Positions 32,626-43,414 of a stretch of DNA of 64,000 nt are shown here, piece after piece. This DNA is from Leptasterias polaris (lineage: Eukaryota > Echinodermata > Asteroidea > Forcipulatida > Asteriidae): positions 1,488,001 to 1,552,000 of the forward strand of contig JAZGTN010000009.1 in NCBI GenBank assembly GCA_037783415.1, given 5' to 3'. Made by a program: the position numbers and the translations under genes. How positions within the stretch are numbered: position 1 is the stretch's first letter; each line of letters opens with the position of its first letter. The notes below the pieces were generated by a model that searched no databases, was not told where the DNA came from, and worked only from the letters and a program-made list of their open reading frames with translations.

Positions 32626-33419
32626 ACCCATAGAAAATGTCACTGATGACAAGTGTACAAACTGAAACTACAACTATTTTATTACTAAAAAGTTGAACGC
32701 AAGTGAAGTGAACAGTGACACTGTCACTGGCGGGAGTGGCGGGCTGGCGTTAAAATGAAAAAAAACAACGACTATTATCATTACCTGCATGCAGAACAGT
32801 TGAACAAAATTACCTTTTTCAATATCGAGAAACGTTTCGTTGGCTTCCTAGTATAGTAATAGTATATTAATCATGGTATAGTGGATCGAGAGTGTGGTGG
32901 TGGTGGATGCTCGTCTCAAAACGGGATAGATTTGGTTCAAAGTCTGTGATCGTGGTTTAGCGCCCTCTTGTGGATACAATCCGACGAAAACAAATTGGTA
33001 GCGCCCTCTATTGACAAAATTTAACAACTGCGGTGTCGCAAGCTGCACTGGAGCATGTTTTGGCGACGACCGGAAACAAGTTTCTGACGTAAAATTCATT
33101 AGAAACAATTTCCGTGAGCTACGCGAAAACAGGTCGGTAACCAGAAACAGTTTGTGACTTAGGTACATCTCTTGAAAATTCATGTTCTCAAAATATACAG
33201 CCTTTATTTTATTTTCAAGTAATCATAAAAATGGAGCTTGGTCTTTGTAATTTAATCAACATGCTTCAATCTTCTTTATTTTTAACAGAATTCCATTGAC
33301 TTTTTCCGATAGTTTTTAGAGTCCGCCATCTTGAAACCAAGCCTAACCGAGCCAACAAGTCGGTTACAGTTTGGTCGGAACAGCCGCGTCACCGCGGTTC
33401 AACCGAACACGCGAAAACG
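32626..33419. other. Intergenic, nothing assignable
   Basis: The 111-codon minus-strand ORF (32848-33183) has no domain and no splice context. 'GCGCCCTCT' occurs twice. I do not call a gene. Confidence 0.5.
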
Positions 33420-34870
33420 CAACCTCGTTCCCAGGGAGGACTGATCTCGCCGCGCCATTTTTCCCCAGCATGCCTTGCACAATCTAGCACATTTTAAATA
33501 GACTGTGCAAGTCTCGCGCGTATCGGAGCGAGAAAACACGTCAAGTGAAGAACATATTTTTTTCTGAAATCAAATCATTGTTTATAAATTAGATCTATGA
33601 AAAAATCTGACCATCAAAAATAATCTTTACAATTTGCATAATATGAGTTTTAGCTTTCATAATAAATAAACAAATCATTTGTTAGTTTTTGTTGAAACAA
33701 ACTAAAAACTCTGGGACAAGGATGCTTATTTGATCTTAACTTTTTAAGAAACCCTTTTGTAAATCCACGCCTGAGTATGTGCAACCCCTAAAAGCAGGTT
33801 TAAACGCAGACGCGCGATGATCGCACGGGCGTAGAATTAACGCATGACGCGGTTTAAAGAGGACGCTGACGCCTCGACAACCGTAGACTGCAATGTAAAG
33901 GCTTAGCGTCTGACAATTACAGCGTCTGGTGATTATCATCGCGCGACCAAAACAAATTTGATGATCGGAGGTGGGCACAAATTCTTAATTTTTTGCAAGT
34001 AACCGGAAGCAGAGGTCAAGTTTAATTCTTGGGTTTTCTTCGTTGTTTTGTTGAATTGATTTAACTTTCATATTTTTGATCACTTAGTAATACATTCCCA
34101 ACAACATATTTAATTTTCATGGTCATAAAGTACGTTAAACTAAAATAATAGACGAAACAAAATATTGCCAACGTAAAACTCCATATGGTTGGGACCACAA
34201 TGGTCCCGGAAGTTCGCTTACGCGCGAGACTTGCACAGTCTATTAGGCCTATAGTCGATCCATTCTACGCGCGCGTTAGTGTGGTAGCCCGCAAACCGCC
34301 GGCATCAAGTCACAGAGCAACTGCCCTCTCATTCTTCTTTGATCTTGGGACATGTCTAACTGCATGCAGTTTAGGGTGGCCGTGTAAAAACAAGATTCAT
34401 TTGAAATCGAAACACGTCAAAATAGTTGCATTTTTACACGTGCATACCATCGCGTAGTAAGCGTCCTTCAGCCATGCAAGCACTCGAAAGTTTTCAACAC
34501 GCGTGGACGCAAAGTATTCATTTTAGTTAGCCAATCAGCGTTGTTTTTCTACACATCCCTACCAGGGGTTAGTGACGAGATATCGATACGGCGCGCTGCC
34601 CATGGTAGCGAGGCGAGGCTGGCGAAAACGCTCAACCAATGACCAAAGCTCAAACATGTTTCTGGTTGAGGTCGCCAAAACGCACTCCAAGCGTCCTTTG
34701 ACAGCGCGCTCTGCGTAGTTTCTAACACAAAATGAATCAACCACAGGACTATTTAAAATATCCCTTATATTTGGATATTTCAAAGTCACACTTCCGGGAG
34801 ATATGATCGAGCGATGCATTCTGGGAAGGAAAACAACATGGCGCGGGGTACACCCCTGGGAACGAGGTTG
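33420..34870. mobile_element. Composite DNA element with CAACCTCGTTCCCAGGG ends
   Basis: Left GCAACCTCGTTCCCAGGG and right CCCTGGGAACGAGGTTG are inverted, with further paired GCGCCAT segments inside. The element at 33500-34241 is nested within it. A one-sided relative occurs at about 52595-52645 (CTCAGGGGAGATCGATCTCGCCGCGCC). Confidence 0.65.
33500..34241. mobile_element. TIR element GACTGTGCAAGTCTCGCGCGTA, copy 1
   Basis: 22-bp perfect terminal inverted repeats, GACTGTGCAAGTCTCGCGCGTA at the left and the inverse at the right. Both are flanked by TA, the target duplication of Tc1/mariner-like elements. The interior matches copy 2 (42750-43414), for example ATTCTTAATT..TTGCAAGTAA and GGAGGTCAAGT. 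No transposase ORF. Confidence 0.82.
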
Positions 34871-35283
34871 TAGGGCAACTGCCCCCCCCCCCCCTCATTC
34901 TTTTTCAATCTGTTATACATTTAACTGTATGCAGTTTAGGGTGCCCATATAAAAACATGATTCGTTTGAAATGTATTGCGTCGAAATACGTGCATTTTTA
35001 CACGCGCGTACTAAGCGCCCGCCAAGCGCCTAGGGCCGATCGAAAGTTTTTAACAAGCGTACACGCATAGCAGTTACTTTGGGTGAGCCAATCAGCGTTG
35101 ATTTTTAGTACGGTTTCCCTTCCAGGGGTTAGAGACGTACGCGGAGTAAAGGGGCGATACGGCGCGCTGCCCATGGTAGCGAGGCTGACGCTTGTTAAAA
35201 CTGTTGAGCGCTTGCATGGTGCATGAAGAACGCTTTTGTACGCGCGTGTGAAAATACAAGTATTTTGACGCAATTTCATTTTA
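34400..35283. mobile_element. Foldback element with internal direct repeat
   Basis: Outer arms of about 100 bp are inverted: 34400-34505 against 35180-35283, both containing GTCAAAATA, CACACG/TTACACG and CCATGCAAGC. In addition, about 300 bp (34320-34640) is repeated in direct orientation at 34880-35215, sharing TGCAGTTTAGGGTG, CCAATCAGCGTTG and GGCGCGCTGCCCATGG. The edges are uncertain because it overlaps the composite element. Confidence 0.7.
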
Positions 35284-35392
35284 AAGAATCTAGCCCTATA
35301 TAATTAAATAGGACTCTTCCTCTACTCTGTGCTGTACATAAGTATTAGGGCCCGTTTCTGGGGCGAGAAAATTTCAAAGCTTCATAACTCAA

Positions 35393-35938
35393 ATCTTACC
35401 TTCATGCAAGAAGCCACTAATTCCACAGGATTCACATTCCATGGCGGCATACACTTTTTTGCGGTGGGTTTTGGACGTCATATATTCCTCATTTATAATC
35501 CGTCATTTTAATGAAAAATGCAGCTCTCAACGTTCTGTAAACCTTGAACACAGAAAAACCAAGACGTGGGTGATTGCATGTGTTCGCGTATGTTCGCGCG
35601 GGCGCCGATTAAGCATACCGCAAAACGCGCCAAATTTGTATCTCACATGTTGGTCACAGTATCTTGACTGCACAGCGTTAACATGCGAACGCAACGCACA
35701 ATATGCACGTCATGCATCCAGCGTCTTACACGCTTGTGCGCGTACTCTACGGCAGACACTGTGAGAAGACGAGCAAAATTGTTTTTTGTTTTTTTTTACG
35801 TTGGGAGCTGCATTATTTCACGAAAATGACGGATTAATGAGGAATAGGCCTATATGACGTCCAAAACCCACCGCAAAAAATGTATGCCGCCATGGAATGT
35901 GAATCTTGTGAAATTAGTGGCTTCTTGAAGGTAATCAT
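35393..35938. mobile_element. Foldback element with about 135-bp inverted arms
   Basis: 35393-35530 and 35800-35938 are inverted copies sharing GATTCACATTCCATGGCGGC, GCGGTGGGTTTTGGACGTCA and AATCCGTCATTTT. The loop (35531-35799) is unrelated and non-coding. Confidence 0.85.
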
Positions 35939-36059
35939 CAGGACGTCACTATAGTACAATACGAAAGTGAAAGGCCGCCAGGGCTATAAAGAATCTTGTT
36001 TTTACACGGTCACACTAAACTTGATAGCTTACACTTCAACAATCGACGTGTCTATGGCA

Positions 36060-36580
36060 AGCCAAATGCCCAATAATTCGATAAACACTGTTTATCGCCG
36101 ATAAACTGTTTATCGCCGATAAACAGTGTTTTTCGGCGATAAACACTGTTTTTCGACCGATAAATACTGTTTTTCGAGAAAAACTGTGTTTATATCACTT
36201 GATAAACAAAGTTGATCTCGATAAACACTGTTTTTCCGCCTATAAACAGAGTTTTTCAAGATAAACAGTGTTTATCAACTGATAAAAAACTGTTTTTTGA
36301 AAAACTCTGTTTATCGCTTGATAAACAGAGTTTTTCGGGGTGATAAACAGAGTTTCTCGATAAACACTGTTTATCAAGTGACAAGAATCGTTTTTCGAAA
36401 AACACAGTTTTTCTCCGACGCCAAATGCTCAATAATTCGATAAACTCTGTTTATCACTTAATAAACACAGTTTTTGGCGATAGGCACATTTTTTCGATAG
36501 ACATAGTTTTTCGATAAAAACAGTTTTTCGCCGACGCCAAAATGCTCAATAATTCGATAAACTTTTTTTATCACTTTGAA
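36060..36580. repeat. GATAAACA/TGTTTATC palindrome array
   Basis: About 500 bp built from short motifs in both orientations. There are twelve GATAAAC and six GTTTATC by hand count, plus many eroded GAAAAAC/GTTTTTC forms. Many pair into imperfect palindromes such as CGATAAACACTGTTTATCG. A longer unit, GCCAAATGCTCAATAATTCG followed by ATAAAC, recurs at about 36061, 36420 and 36536. There is no ORF and no resemblance to the other repeats here. Each ATAAACA also fits a forkhead-type core. Confidence 0.9.
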
Positions 36581-37154
36581 ATACGCTCGATAGTTAGTCA
36601 TAAAAGTGCTACAATTTGTTGTTCTTTGTGGTAGAACGTTTGTACACCTCATGGTGGTATAAAGGTAATACACAGCAAGAGTTGGGATAAACTGGGGTTT
36701 CTACGGGTTTTTTCCCCCGGATCCAACATATATAGTGAACGCAAGTGCGGCCTCAATCTTGCTTGAGCCTGATGCAGCTTTCTTATTTGCATAATATTAT
36801 TTATTGTTAAACTTTAAGTTTGTGTCCACAACTTTTGGACCTCTGTCGTTTACATTAATTTAGCTTTTTAGCAACAGAGAGCACATTACTTTCTGTGTGT
36901 ATTTCTCTCTGTTTTGTTTGGGGAGCATGTCTCTGCTAAATTGTAATTTTAGGGCTAGTTGAATCGGCAATTGTATTGCTTTATAATATGTAGCTCGCCT
37001 CGTGTTGAAATTTTTCCCACACATTTGTTGTGACGGTGTGTTGTGCTATTTGTATTGTATGCTGCTGGTTGGAGGATAATCAACTATAGGAGATAATTTT
37101 ACATTTTAGACATCATCATGTGTTTGCTGTTGTTTTTTAGGTGAATAACAGATA
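36581..37154. other. Intergenic, nothing assignable
   Basis: No repeat end, ORF or RNA gene recognised. Confidence 0.5.
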
Positions 37155-37260
37155 GGCTAGATAGCTCAGTTTGTAGAGCGCCGGCACGTTATTCCGGAGG
37201 TTATAGATTCAAGTCCTGCTGTAATCAATGTTTCTTTGTTCAACCCAAAATTTACCAACG
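37155..37260 (+). mobile_element. tRNA-like SINE head
   Basis: A box region 'TAGCTCAGTTTGTAGAGC' and B box 'GATTCAAGTCC' are at correct spacing, with a CCGG anticodon-stem pair around CACGTTATT. The sequence then runs into 'TTTCTTTGTTCAACCC'. It looks like a SINE head rather than a tRNA gene: the acceptor stem is poor and the anticodon loop too long. Confidence 0.5.
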
Positions 37261-37339
37261 GTCAGTGTCCCTTGTGGTTTATTACACATCCGGCAGTAAA
37301 AGCACCAACGGTGATTAGGTGATTAGGAACCGAGAAGAA

Positions 37340-37498
37340 ATGTTCTAGATGTTAAAGGAAAATCCCAAGTCGGGGAAACCCACGCAATAGGGACTGAAAA
37401 CCAACTCCACATGCAAGGCTCCAGTTAGAGGTGGGATTCTAACCGGGTTCCGCCGGGGTGAAAGGCAGGAAAGAAACCTCTGAGCCAACATGATCCCT
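37340..37498 (-). mobile_element. Glycine-like tRNA SINE, copy 2
   Basis: Matches 28600-28797 in GGGAAACCCACGCA, AGGGACTGAAAACC and GAGGTGGGATTC, then the eroded tRNA-like head ending near 37498. Confidence 0.6.
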
Positions 37499-37994
37499 TG
37501 AAACAGTTTTTACTTACACTGCAAAAACTGGGGTGTTAAGATACCCAAGAGAGAATCAAATTATTAACATCATATAGGGTGTTTAAAAAGACCTTTTGGG
37601 CTAGTTTGGAGCATATCATAGTTTTGCATCACTGTCTGAACGATAGATTAACAGGAGAAAAAGTGGCTGTTGCAAACTGCAACCAAACGAAAGGACCTAC
37701 ACTGCAAAAAACCGGGGTGTTAAAATTGGCACCATGGTTGTCATGTATAGATGCCCACGAAATAATGAAAATAAACACCATAGTGTGTTAAAACAATTGT
37801 ACAAATCGAGTAGATGTAATAGGGCAAGGACGTATATCAAAACCGGAGCTACATTAAAAGATGCTTCCAATCATTTCAGTCTTGAATGAAAAAACAAATG
37901 ATCTTGCGTGAGAATTCTTTTACTCTTGAAGACAAAAATTGATTAGTCTTGTGCATAATTTGTTTGGTCTTGCACAAAATGATGAGGTTTTGAA

Positions 37995-38290
37995 TTAAAG
38001 GCAGTGTGAACTTTTGGTAATTACTCCACAAGTTAATATGGCCATAAAAACTTACATGGTAAAGAGCACTGGAGAGCTGTTGATATTATAAAACATTGTA
38101 AGAAATTACACCCTTTGAAGTAAGGTAATTTTTCGACCAAAATTTGAATCTGAGCAAGGATTCATTCATCTAGCCTTACTCAGGCATCTGAAATCACACA
38201 AGTTTATGCAACAAGGGTGTCTTTTTCTCTCATTATTTTCTGGCAACTTCGATGACCAATTGAGCCAAACTTTTCACAGATTTTTTATTA
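37995..38290. mobile_element. MITE family A copy, right end eroded
   Basis: Left end TTAAAGGCAGTGTGAACTTTTGG. The interior has AACTTACATGGTAAAGAG and GATGACCAATTGAG. The right terminal repeat is not recognisable. Confidence 0.7.
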
Positions 38291-38527
38291 TTGTTTAAAT
38301 TTTTGTTATTTTCTAATGTTTGGTGCTCTTTTTGTGCTGCCTGTTATTTATTTTCGTTTTATTGTACTCAGTAATTATGTATTTTTTTACACGTGACCCC
38401 ATAGCCTCAGGGAGACCAGTTCTTTGATAAATGATGGGCTACCCTGGTTTAAACAAGATGAAATAAATACATACAAATTTAAGCATAAGTTGGGACACTC
38501 CAAGTGAGGATACAGATCTTTGACAAT

Positions 38528-38682
38528 ACGCCTCTCTTAATATTTATGCTCGAGTACGTCACAATTCTAACCCAAAACGAGGCCATAGGCGCAGCCACTG
38601 CAAGTGGTGGCGGACGCGCGCCTATAGCCTCATTTTAAGTAAGAATTATGACGTCATGCATGAATATTAAGAGAGGCGTATA
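38528..38682. mobile_element. Palindromic MITE, TACGCCTCTCTTAATATT ends
   Basis: About 58-bp inverted arms (ACGCCTCTCTTAATATT/AATATTAAGAGAGGCGT), each with ACGTCA nearby. The interior CCATAGGCGC...GCGCCTATAGCC also pairs. Confidence 0.85.
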
Positions 38683-38818
38683 GACTGTGCATCACGGGAC
38701 ATTATGGAAACACAGATGTCGCACCACATTCTAAAACAATCCTGCAGGATCTCACATGACCCGGGCATATTTCAGGTAGAATGACATAGTTATTTCAAAG
38801 ATTGGCAAAAAGTACGGT

Positions 38819-38885
38819 AGATATCAGCATGGAGGTAGGAATCAGCATGGAGGTAGGAATCAGCATGGAGGTAGGAATCAGCAAA
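38819..38885. repeat. 18-bp tandem repeat
   Basis: Three and a half units of ATCAGCATGGAGGTAGGA. Confidence 0.9.
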
Positions 38886-39125
38886 CTCACAAAATTTCCT
38901 CCAGAAAACGCTGGGTTTTCTCTTAAATTCCAACTCCAGATCGAAAGTGTTTGATTTTTCCGGAGGGAGGAAAACCGGATGGCCCGGAGAAAAGAAAACG
39001 TGGCACAGGAGGACCAACGCACAATTTTATACATACGTAAACGCACGTTTTCCATTGTTACATCACGTGACCGTTTAACCTCTTAGATGGCGGCGTTATG
39101 ACGTCAATGCAAAGGGTCCGATATT

Positions 39126-40061
39126 CAGCGGCGTAACTAAGGTACATTTTTAGGGGGGGCACAAGGGGGGGGGGCACAATTTTTTCTAGGGGGGGCACTG
39201 CTGGCAAATCAACTATAGATTCCTTTGCACTTTTTAAAAACTGGATCTTAATCTACGCAATGGCGGGTTCCAAACAGCCCCTCAATTAAACCAAAGGGAA
39301 TATGGTAAATTTACCCCCCCCCCCCCAAAAAAAATAATAATCTTTTTTTTCTCTCTTCTTTTTCGCACATCTAGAACCACGCAGTTACTGTTTGAATGTG
39401 TAGAAAAAAATCATAACTGTTAACAAGGGATTGCGAGTCTTTTTTATGGGGATTTATGTATTTGAGGACTGTAGTATTTATTTATTACACACTTGGGGCC
39501 ATGCACAGTAGGCCTAATCAATGTTAAAAACTTCGATTTTGAAACCCCAATTTCGACTTTTACATATTGACAAACTATTTATATACCCTATACACTGAAG
39601 AACAAAGTAATGTCTCAAATGAAGCAAATATTTTAGATCAATGCTCACAGCTCAAGAGTTTTCAATGGCTTTTCCTCATGTAAGTAAATGCAACGGCACC
39701 CAGCACGTCGTGTAGCTTCATGTGACACTACCGTACCATATTTAACGTGGCAGACTGAGGCAGAATGGGGCGCGCGCGGGCGATGAGTCATCATACAATT
39801 TGCGGACGTGATTTTCCGTACTCTGAAGACGTTGGTAAAAATAAAAACTGTCCATTGCAAAGGTACAACAAATATGTGTAAATAGAAAAATAGTTTGAAA
39901 CATTGAGTTATACGCCACCAGTGCTCCAAAAAGGTTTATAAAACTGAACATTTTATATTCTGGCTAATCATTATAGTCTCAAAGGTTCAGATTTCAAATG
40001 GGGGGGGGGGGGGGCACTGACATCAATTGGGGGGCACGTGCCCCCCTTAGTTACGCCACTG
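39126..40061. mobile_element. hAT-type non-autonomous element with 8-bp target duplication
   Basis: Ends CAGCGGCGTAACTAAG and CTTAGTTACGCCACTG are inverted. The 8-bp CCGATATT occurs directly on both sides (39118-39125 and 40062-40069), as expected for the hAT superfamily. G-runs (GGGGGGGCAC) follow each end. It is 936 bp with no transposase. It interrupts a fragment of the GACGTCAATGCA-type MITE (39020-39117). Confidence 0.9.
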
Positions 40062-40148
40062 CCGATATTTATTAATTTTATTTGGCACTCGCGCTACATT
40101 GTGTATCACAGCGCCTTCACTAAAACTACTGTTCGTTAGGCCTTTATA

Positions 40149-40406
40149 GGGGGGCTGTCGTCATGATCTTAGCAGGCGTCCATAGAATTAAACTTCAATA
40201 ATATAGCTCTGTGCTGTACATTGAATTATAACCCCAGTTTTACTGCACGCACAGACGTGCGCTGGCCGTCACACATCACAAAATGGCACCATCACTTATA
40301 ATAATATTGCGACGGTCAGTGCCCACCGCGCATGCAGTAGCTGGGTTAAATAAGCCTAATAAGTTAGCCTAATAACAGGCTTGCTTTGATCATGACGACA
40401 GCCCCT
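40149..40406. mobile_element. MITE with GGGGCTGTCGTCATGATC ends
   Basis: Left GGGGCTGTCGTCATGATC and right GATCATGACGACAGCCCC are perfect inverted repeats about 18 bp long, and the pairing continues imperfectly. Length about 258 bp. Interior pairs GACGGTCAGTGC/GCACG...GGCCGTC are visible. Confidence 0.85.
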
Positions 40407-41830
40407 CTCCCCCTAAGCATTCATCCCCTGGAAACCATCAAACTCCTTTGGTGTATGCAGCACCCGGCAGCCAAATTGTCGCAGCGGTTGCTTAATAATT
40501 CACTTCACCCTTGCAGGTAATCATTTACTCCTGGGTGAAGAGTAGCAATTAAAGTTGATTTTTTAGTGCACCATCCTCGATTGACAAAATGTTGAGTTGC
40601 ATACTTTCTCCCTAAATTTTGTTAAAAATAAAACACAAATTCATTCTAAACTGCGTTTAATTCTATAATTTATTCAACATTTTATTGAACACCGACAATA
40701 TCTTTTTTACACATACAAAGCACCATACAAATGGTTTAACATCAATTAACATAAACGCAACGTTTGCATAAATTATCATAGGCACGCTTGCAGCAGCCAA
40801 CCACGAACCACCCTGTATGAATAAACATTAATGTATAAGTAATGCAGATTTAAATGCCAAGGTAGTACACATAGCAATATTTACAACTGAGAAGCAATGT
40901 ACATCTTATTATAATGGCAAGTTACAGCAGACTAAATAATACGAACAAATCTCATCGTTAATAATTTTGAACTACAACGTGCCACCTAATCGACGGCAGT
41001 TCCCTAATCAATTCATTAATGTATCGAAAACGTAGGGTTGTCCTGCTCATTAATATTCACAATCGGGTCAAAGGTTACATGTTGTAGCCCCTTTTCACTG
41101 AAGTGGGACCGCTGATCTCGAATGTACTGACTGGGCAGCAGGTCGGGCCTATGCATGTGCACAACACAGTATTAGATGACGTCACATACAATCGGCGGCC
41201 ATTTTGAAACTCGCAATTAATACACAGTGCGTATATAAAATGTCACGTACGTTGTGAATCGAGGAAGGGATTTCAATTCACAACAAATTGTTCTTAATTT
41301 CTTAAGCTTCTTTATGCTTTGATTTTTTATGTTGTTCACTGTATACTTTTTTTCAAAGTGTGCATCATGCACGGCAGGTAATGATAATGTATATCACGCA
41401 AGATTCAAAATGGTGTTCACAACTTGCTATCCAGTCAGTATAATAAAGAGAGATAAATCAGATACGCGCACTTCAACGCCCGGGTGTCCGGATAAGCGCG
41501 GATAAGCACGGAACTTGCACTTTGTAGATTTAATACATCACCCACAATCACAATACAAAAGTACAAGACTTTCCAAATATTGCCAGGTCCATACAAAATG
41601 CTCACCGTATAAAGAGATCAGGAAAAATAAAAGACTTAAAAAGTTACATAAAAATGGAAGCCACTGGAAGGAGACAATTTGGTAAAATTAATCATACTTA
41701 ATTTGGCGGCGTGATGACGTCATCAATGCACAAGTTCTAAACACATTATGACCACACTTCACATGGTGTTGTTGCTTTGATTTTTTATTTGATTTTTGTG
41801 TTCTTATTATAAAGTAATTCGCCCAATATC
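40407..41830. other. Intergenic; possible TATA-like site only
   Basis: A CGTATATAAAATG motif at about 41230 follows GGCGGCCATTTTG, but no coding exon follows. A TGATGACGTCATCAATGCAC segment near 41700 is a fragment of the 31308-type MITE. Nothing else recognised. Confidence 0.4.
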
Positions 41831-42016
41831 TGAGAGCTGCTCATAGAGCAGAAAATATCGCTTGATCATTTTCTGCTTTGGGGCAGGATAGGCCTACCAA
41901 TCATAAATGGTACATGGTAGATTGTATTTTGGCTGGTAACATTATTCTGGTAAGCACAGTTTTTGTTGTGTCTAACTATTTTTCGGGCTTAAGCAGCTCT
42001 ATGAAACTGGTCCTTG
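41830..42016. mobile_element. MITE family B copy, eroded
   Basis: Left 'TGAGAGCTGCTCATAGAGCAG', interior 'GGTAACATTATTCTGGTAAGC', right 'GCTTAAGCAGCTCTATGAAA'. The GGGCCC termini are lost. Confidence 0.65.
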
Positions 42017-42749
42017 GTGTAAGGTATATATGTGCAAGAGAAAAAAACTAGATGTTGTTTACATTCCTGACGACCCTTTGATAAATCCACCATAACTTAC
42101 GTAGAAGAACAAAAAGGCTAGCAAAAATTTCAGTACCAGTCTTATTGTTTGTTTTTGCATACAGTTGGTTATCTTAATTTTTTCAAGAAGCACTTTTAGA
42201 TTGTGGCTGACTCGATAATTACACGAAAGTTGATCTCATTTTTGAGTGATAATATTTTCTCTACAGATACAATTTACTTAAGTTACTTAAGCAATGCAAT
42301 TCTTCTACCGGCCCAATACAACTTTATGAAGAAACTGGTTTCTTTAACTTTATTTAACAGGAAGCAACTATAATAGTAAACTTGCGGGTGCAACCATGTA
42401 AACTCCCTTTTGGGAGAAGTGGTGGCTCTGAAAAACAAAAAGTTCCATAACTGATTTGTCAAAACCGATTATTGTTGAACGAGCAAAACATCCCTGGCGC
42501 AGCATAGACGAGTCGATTTTATATCTGGTAAACTAATAAATCGATAATGTACGTGTATGGTGTCAACGTGCTGATTGATACAGTATGTTTTTGAAGTCAG
42601 ATAAAGGGTATTTACCAAGCGAACTTTTCAACAATTGAGTGCCCTCTATGGTGCCCTTGAATTCTTCACCCACAGCAGACAAACTGGTTCCCAAACTCGT
42701 ACTTTTCGGATGAGCCCGAAGTCTCAAATCAAATGAAGCCCCATCAGAT

Positions 42750-43414
42750 AAACTGTGCAAGTCTCGCGCGTATTCGAACATTTGGTCCCACTTTGGTCCC
42801 ACTTACATTGGTTTAACGCATGGAGGAAACAAACTCACGTACTTCATCGGGTCCTCATGTTTGAATACGCGCCAGACTTGCAAAGTCTCGCGCGTATCGA
42901 ACATGAGAAAAAACTTTAACAAAGACTATAATTATTTTCAATGAAATCAAATCTTCCTTTGAAATTCTATGTATAGAAAATCTTTCCCAACAAAATTACC
43001 CATAGCAATATGGGTTATTTATGTTACAAATATATAGGGCCTACAATACAAATAGTTTGTTGATATTAACTTTGTGCGAAAATTAAAACTTTTGACTTTT
43101 GATGCTTGTTTGTTAGAAACCCCCATATGCAAATCACGCCCGAATTTGTGCGACCGTCAGTTGGGCAAGATTCTTAATTGTTTACAAGTAAACGGAGGTC
43201 AAGTCTTATTCTCGAGTGTTCTTTGTTTATTTGTTGAATTTAAGTTAATTCCAAATGTTACTTTCCCAACAATATGACATGAATTGTATAGCCATAAACT
43301 ACGCTTAACCAAAGTATTTGAAGAAACACGAGTCGGGCATGCGTAAAACTCAATATGTTTGGGGTCAACTTGCGGGTCCCGGAAGTTCAAATACGCGCAA
43401 GACTTGCACAGTTT
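42750..43414. mobile_element. TIR element GACTGTGCAAGTCTCGCGCGTA, copy 2 with junction
   Basis: The left end near 42750 and right end near 43414 carry the same terminal repeats as 33500-34241. An internal TACGCGCCAGACTTGCAAAGT followed by CTCGCGCGTA near 42865-42900 is a right end fused to a left end. This suggests two elements sharing one terminus. Confidence 0.75.

Noticed and set aside
32848..33183. 111-codon minus-strand ORF
   Set aside because: No domain or splice signals, and the composition is like the surrounding non-coding DNA.
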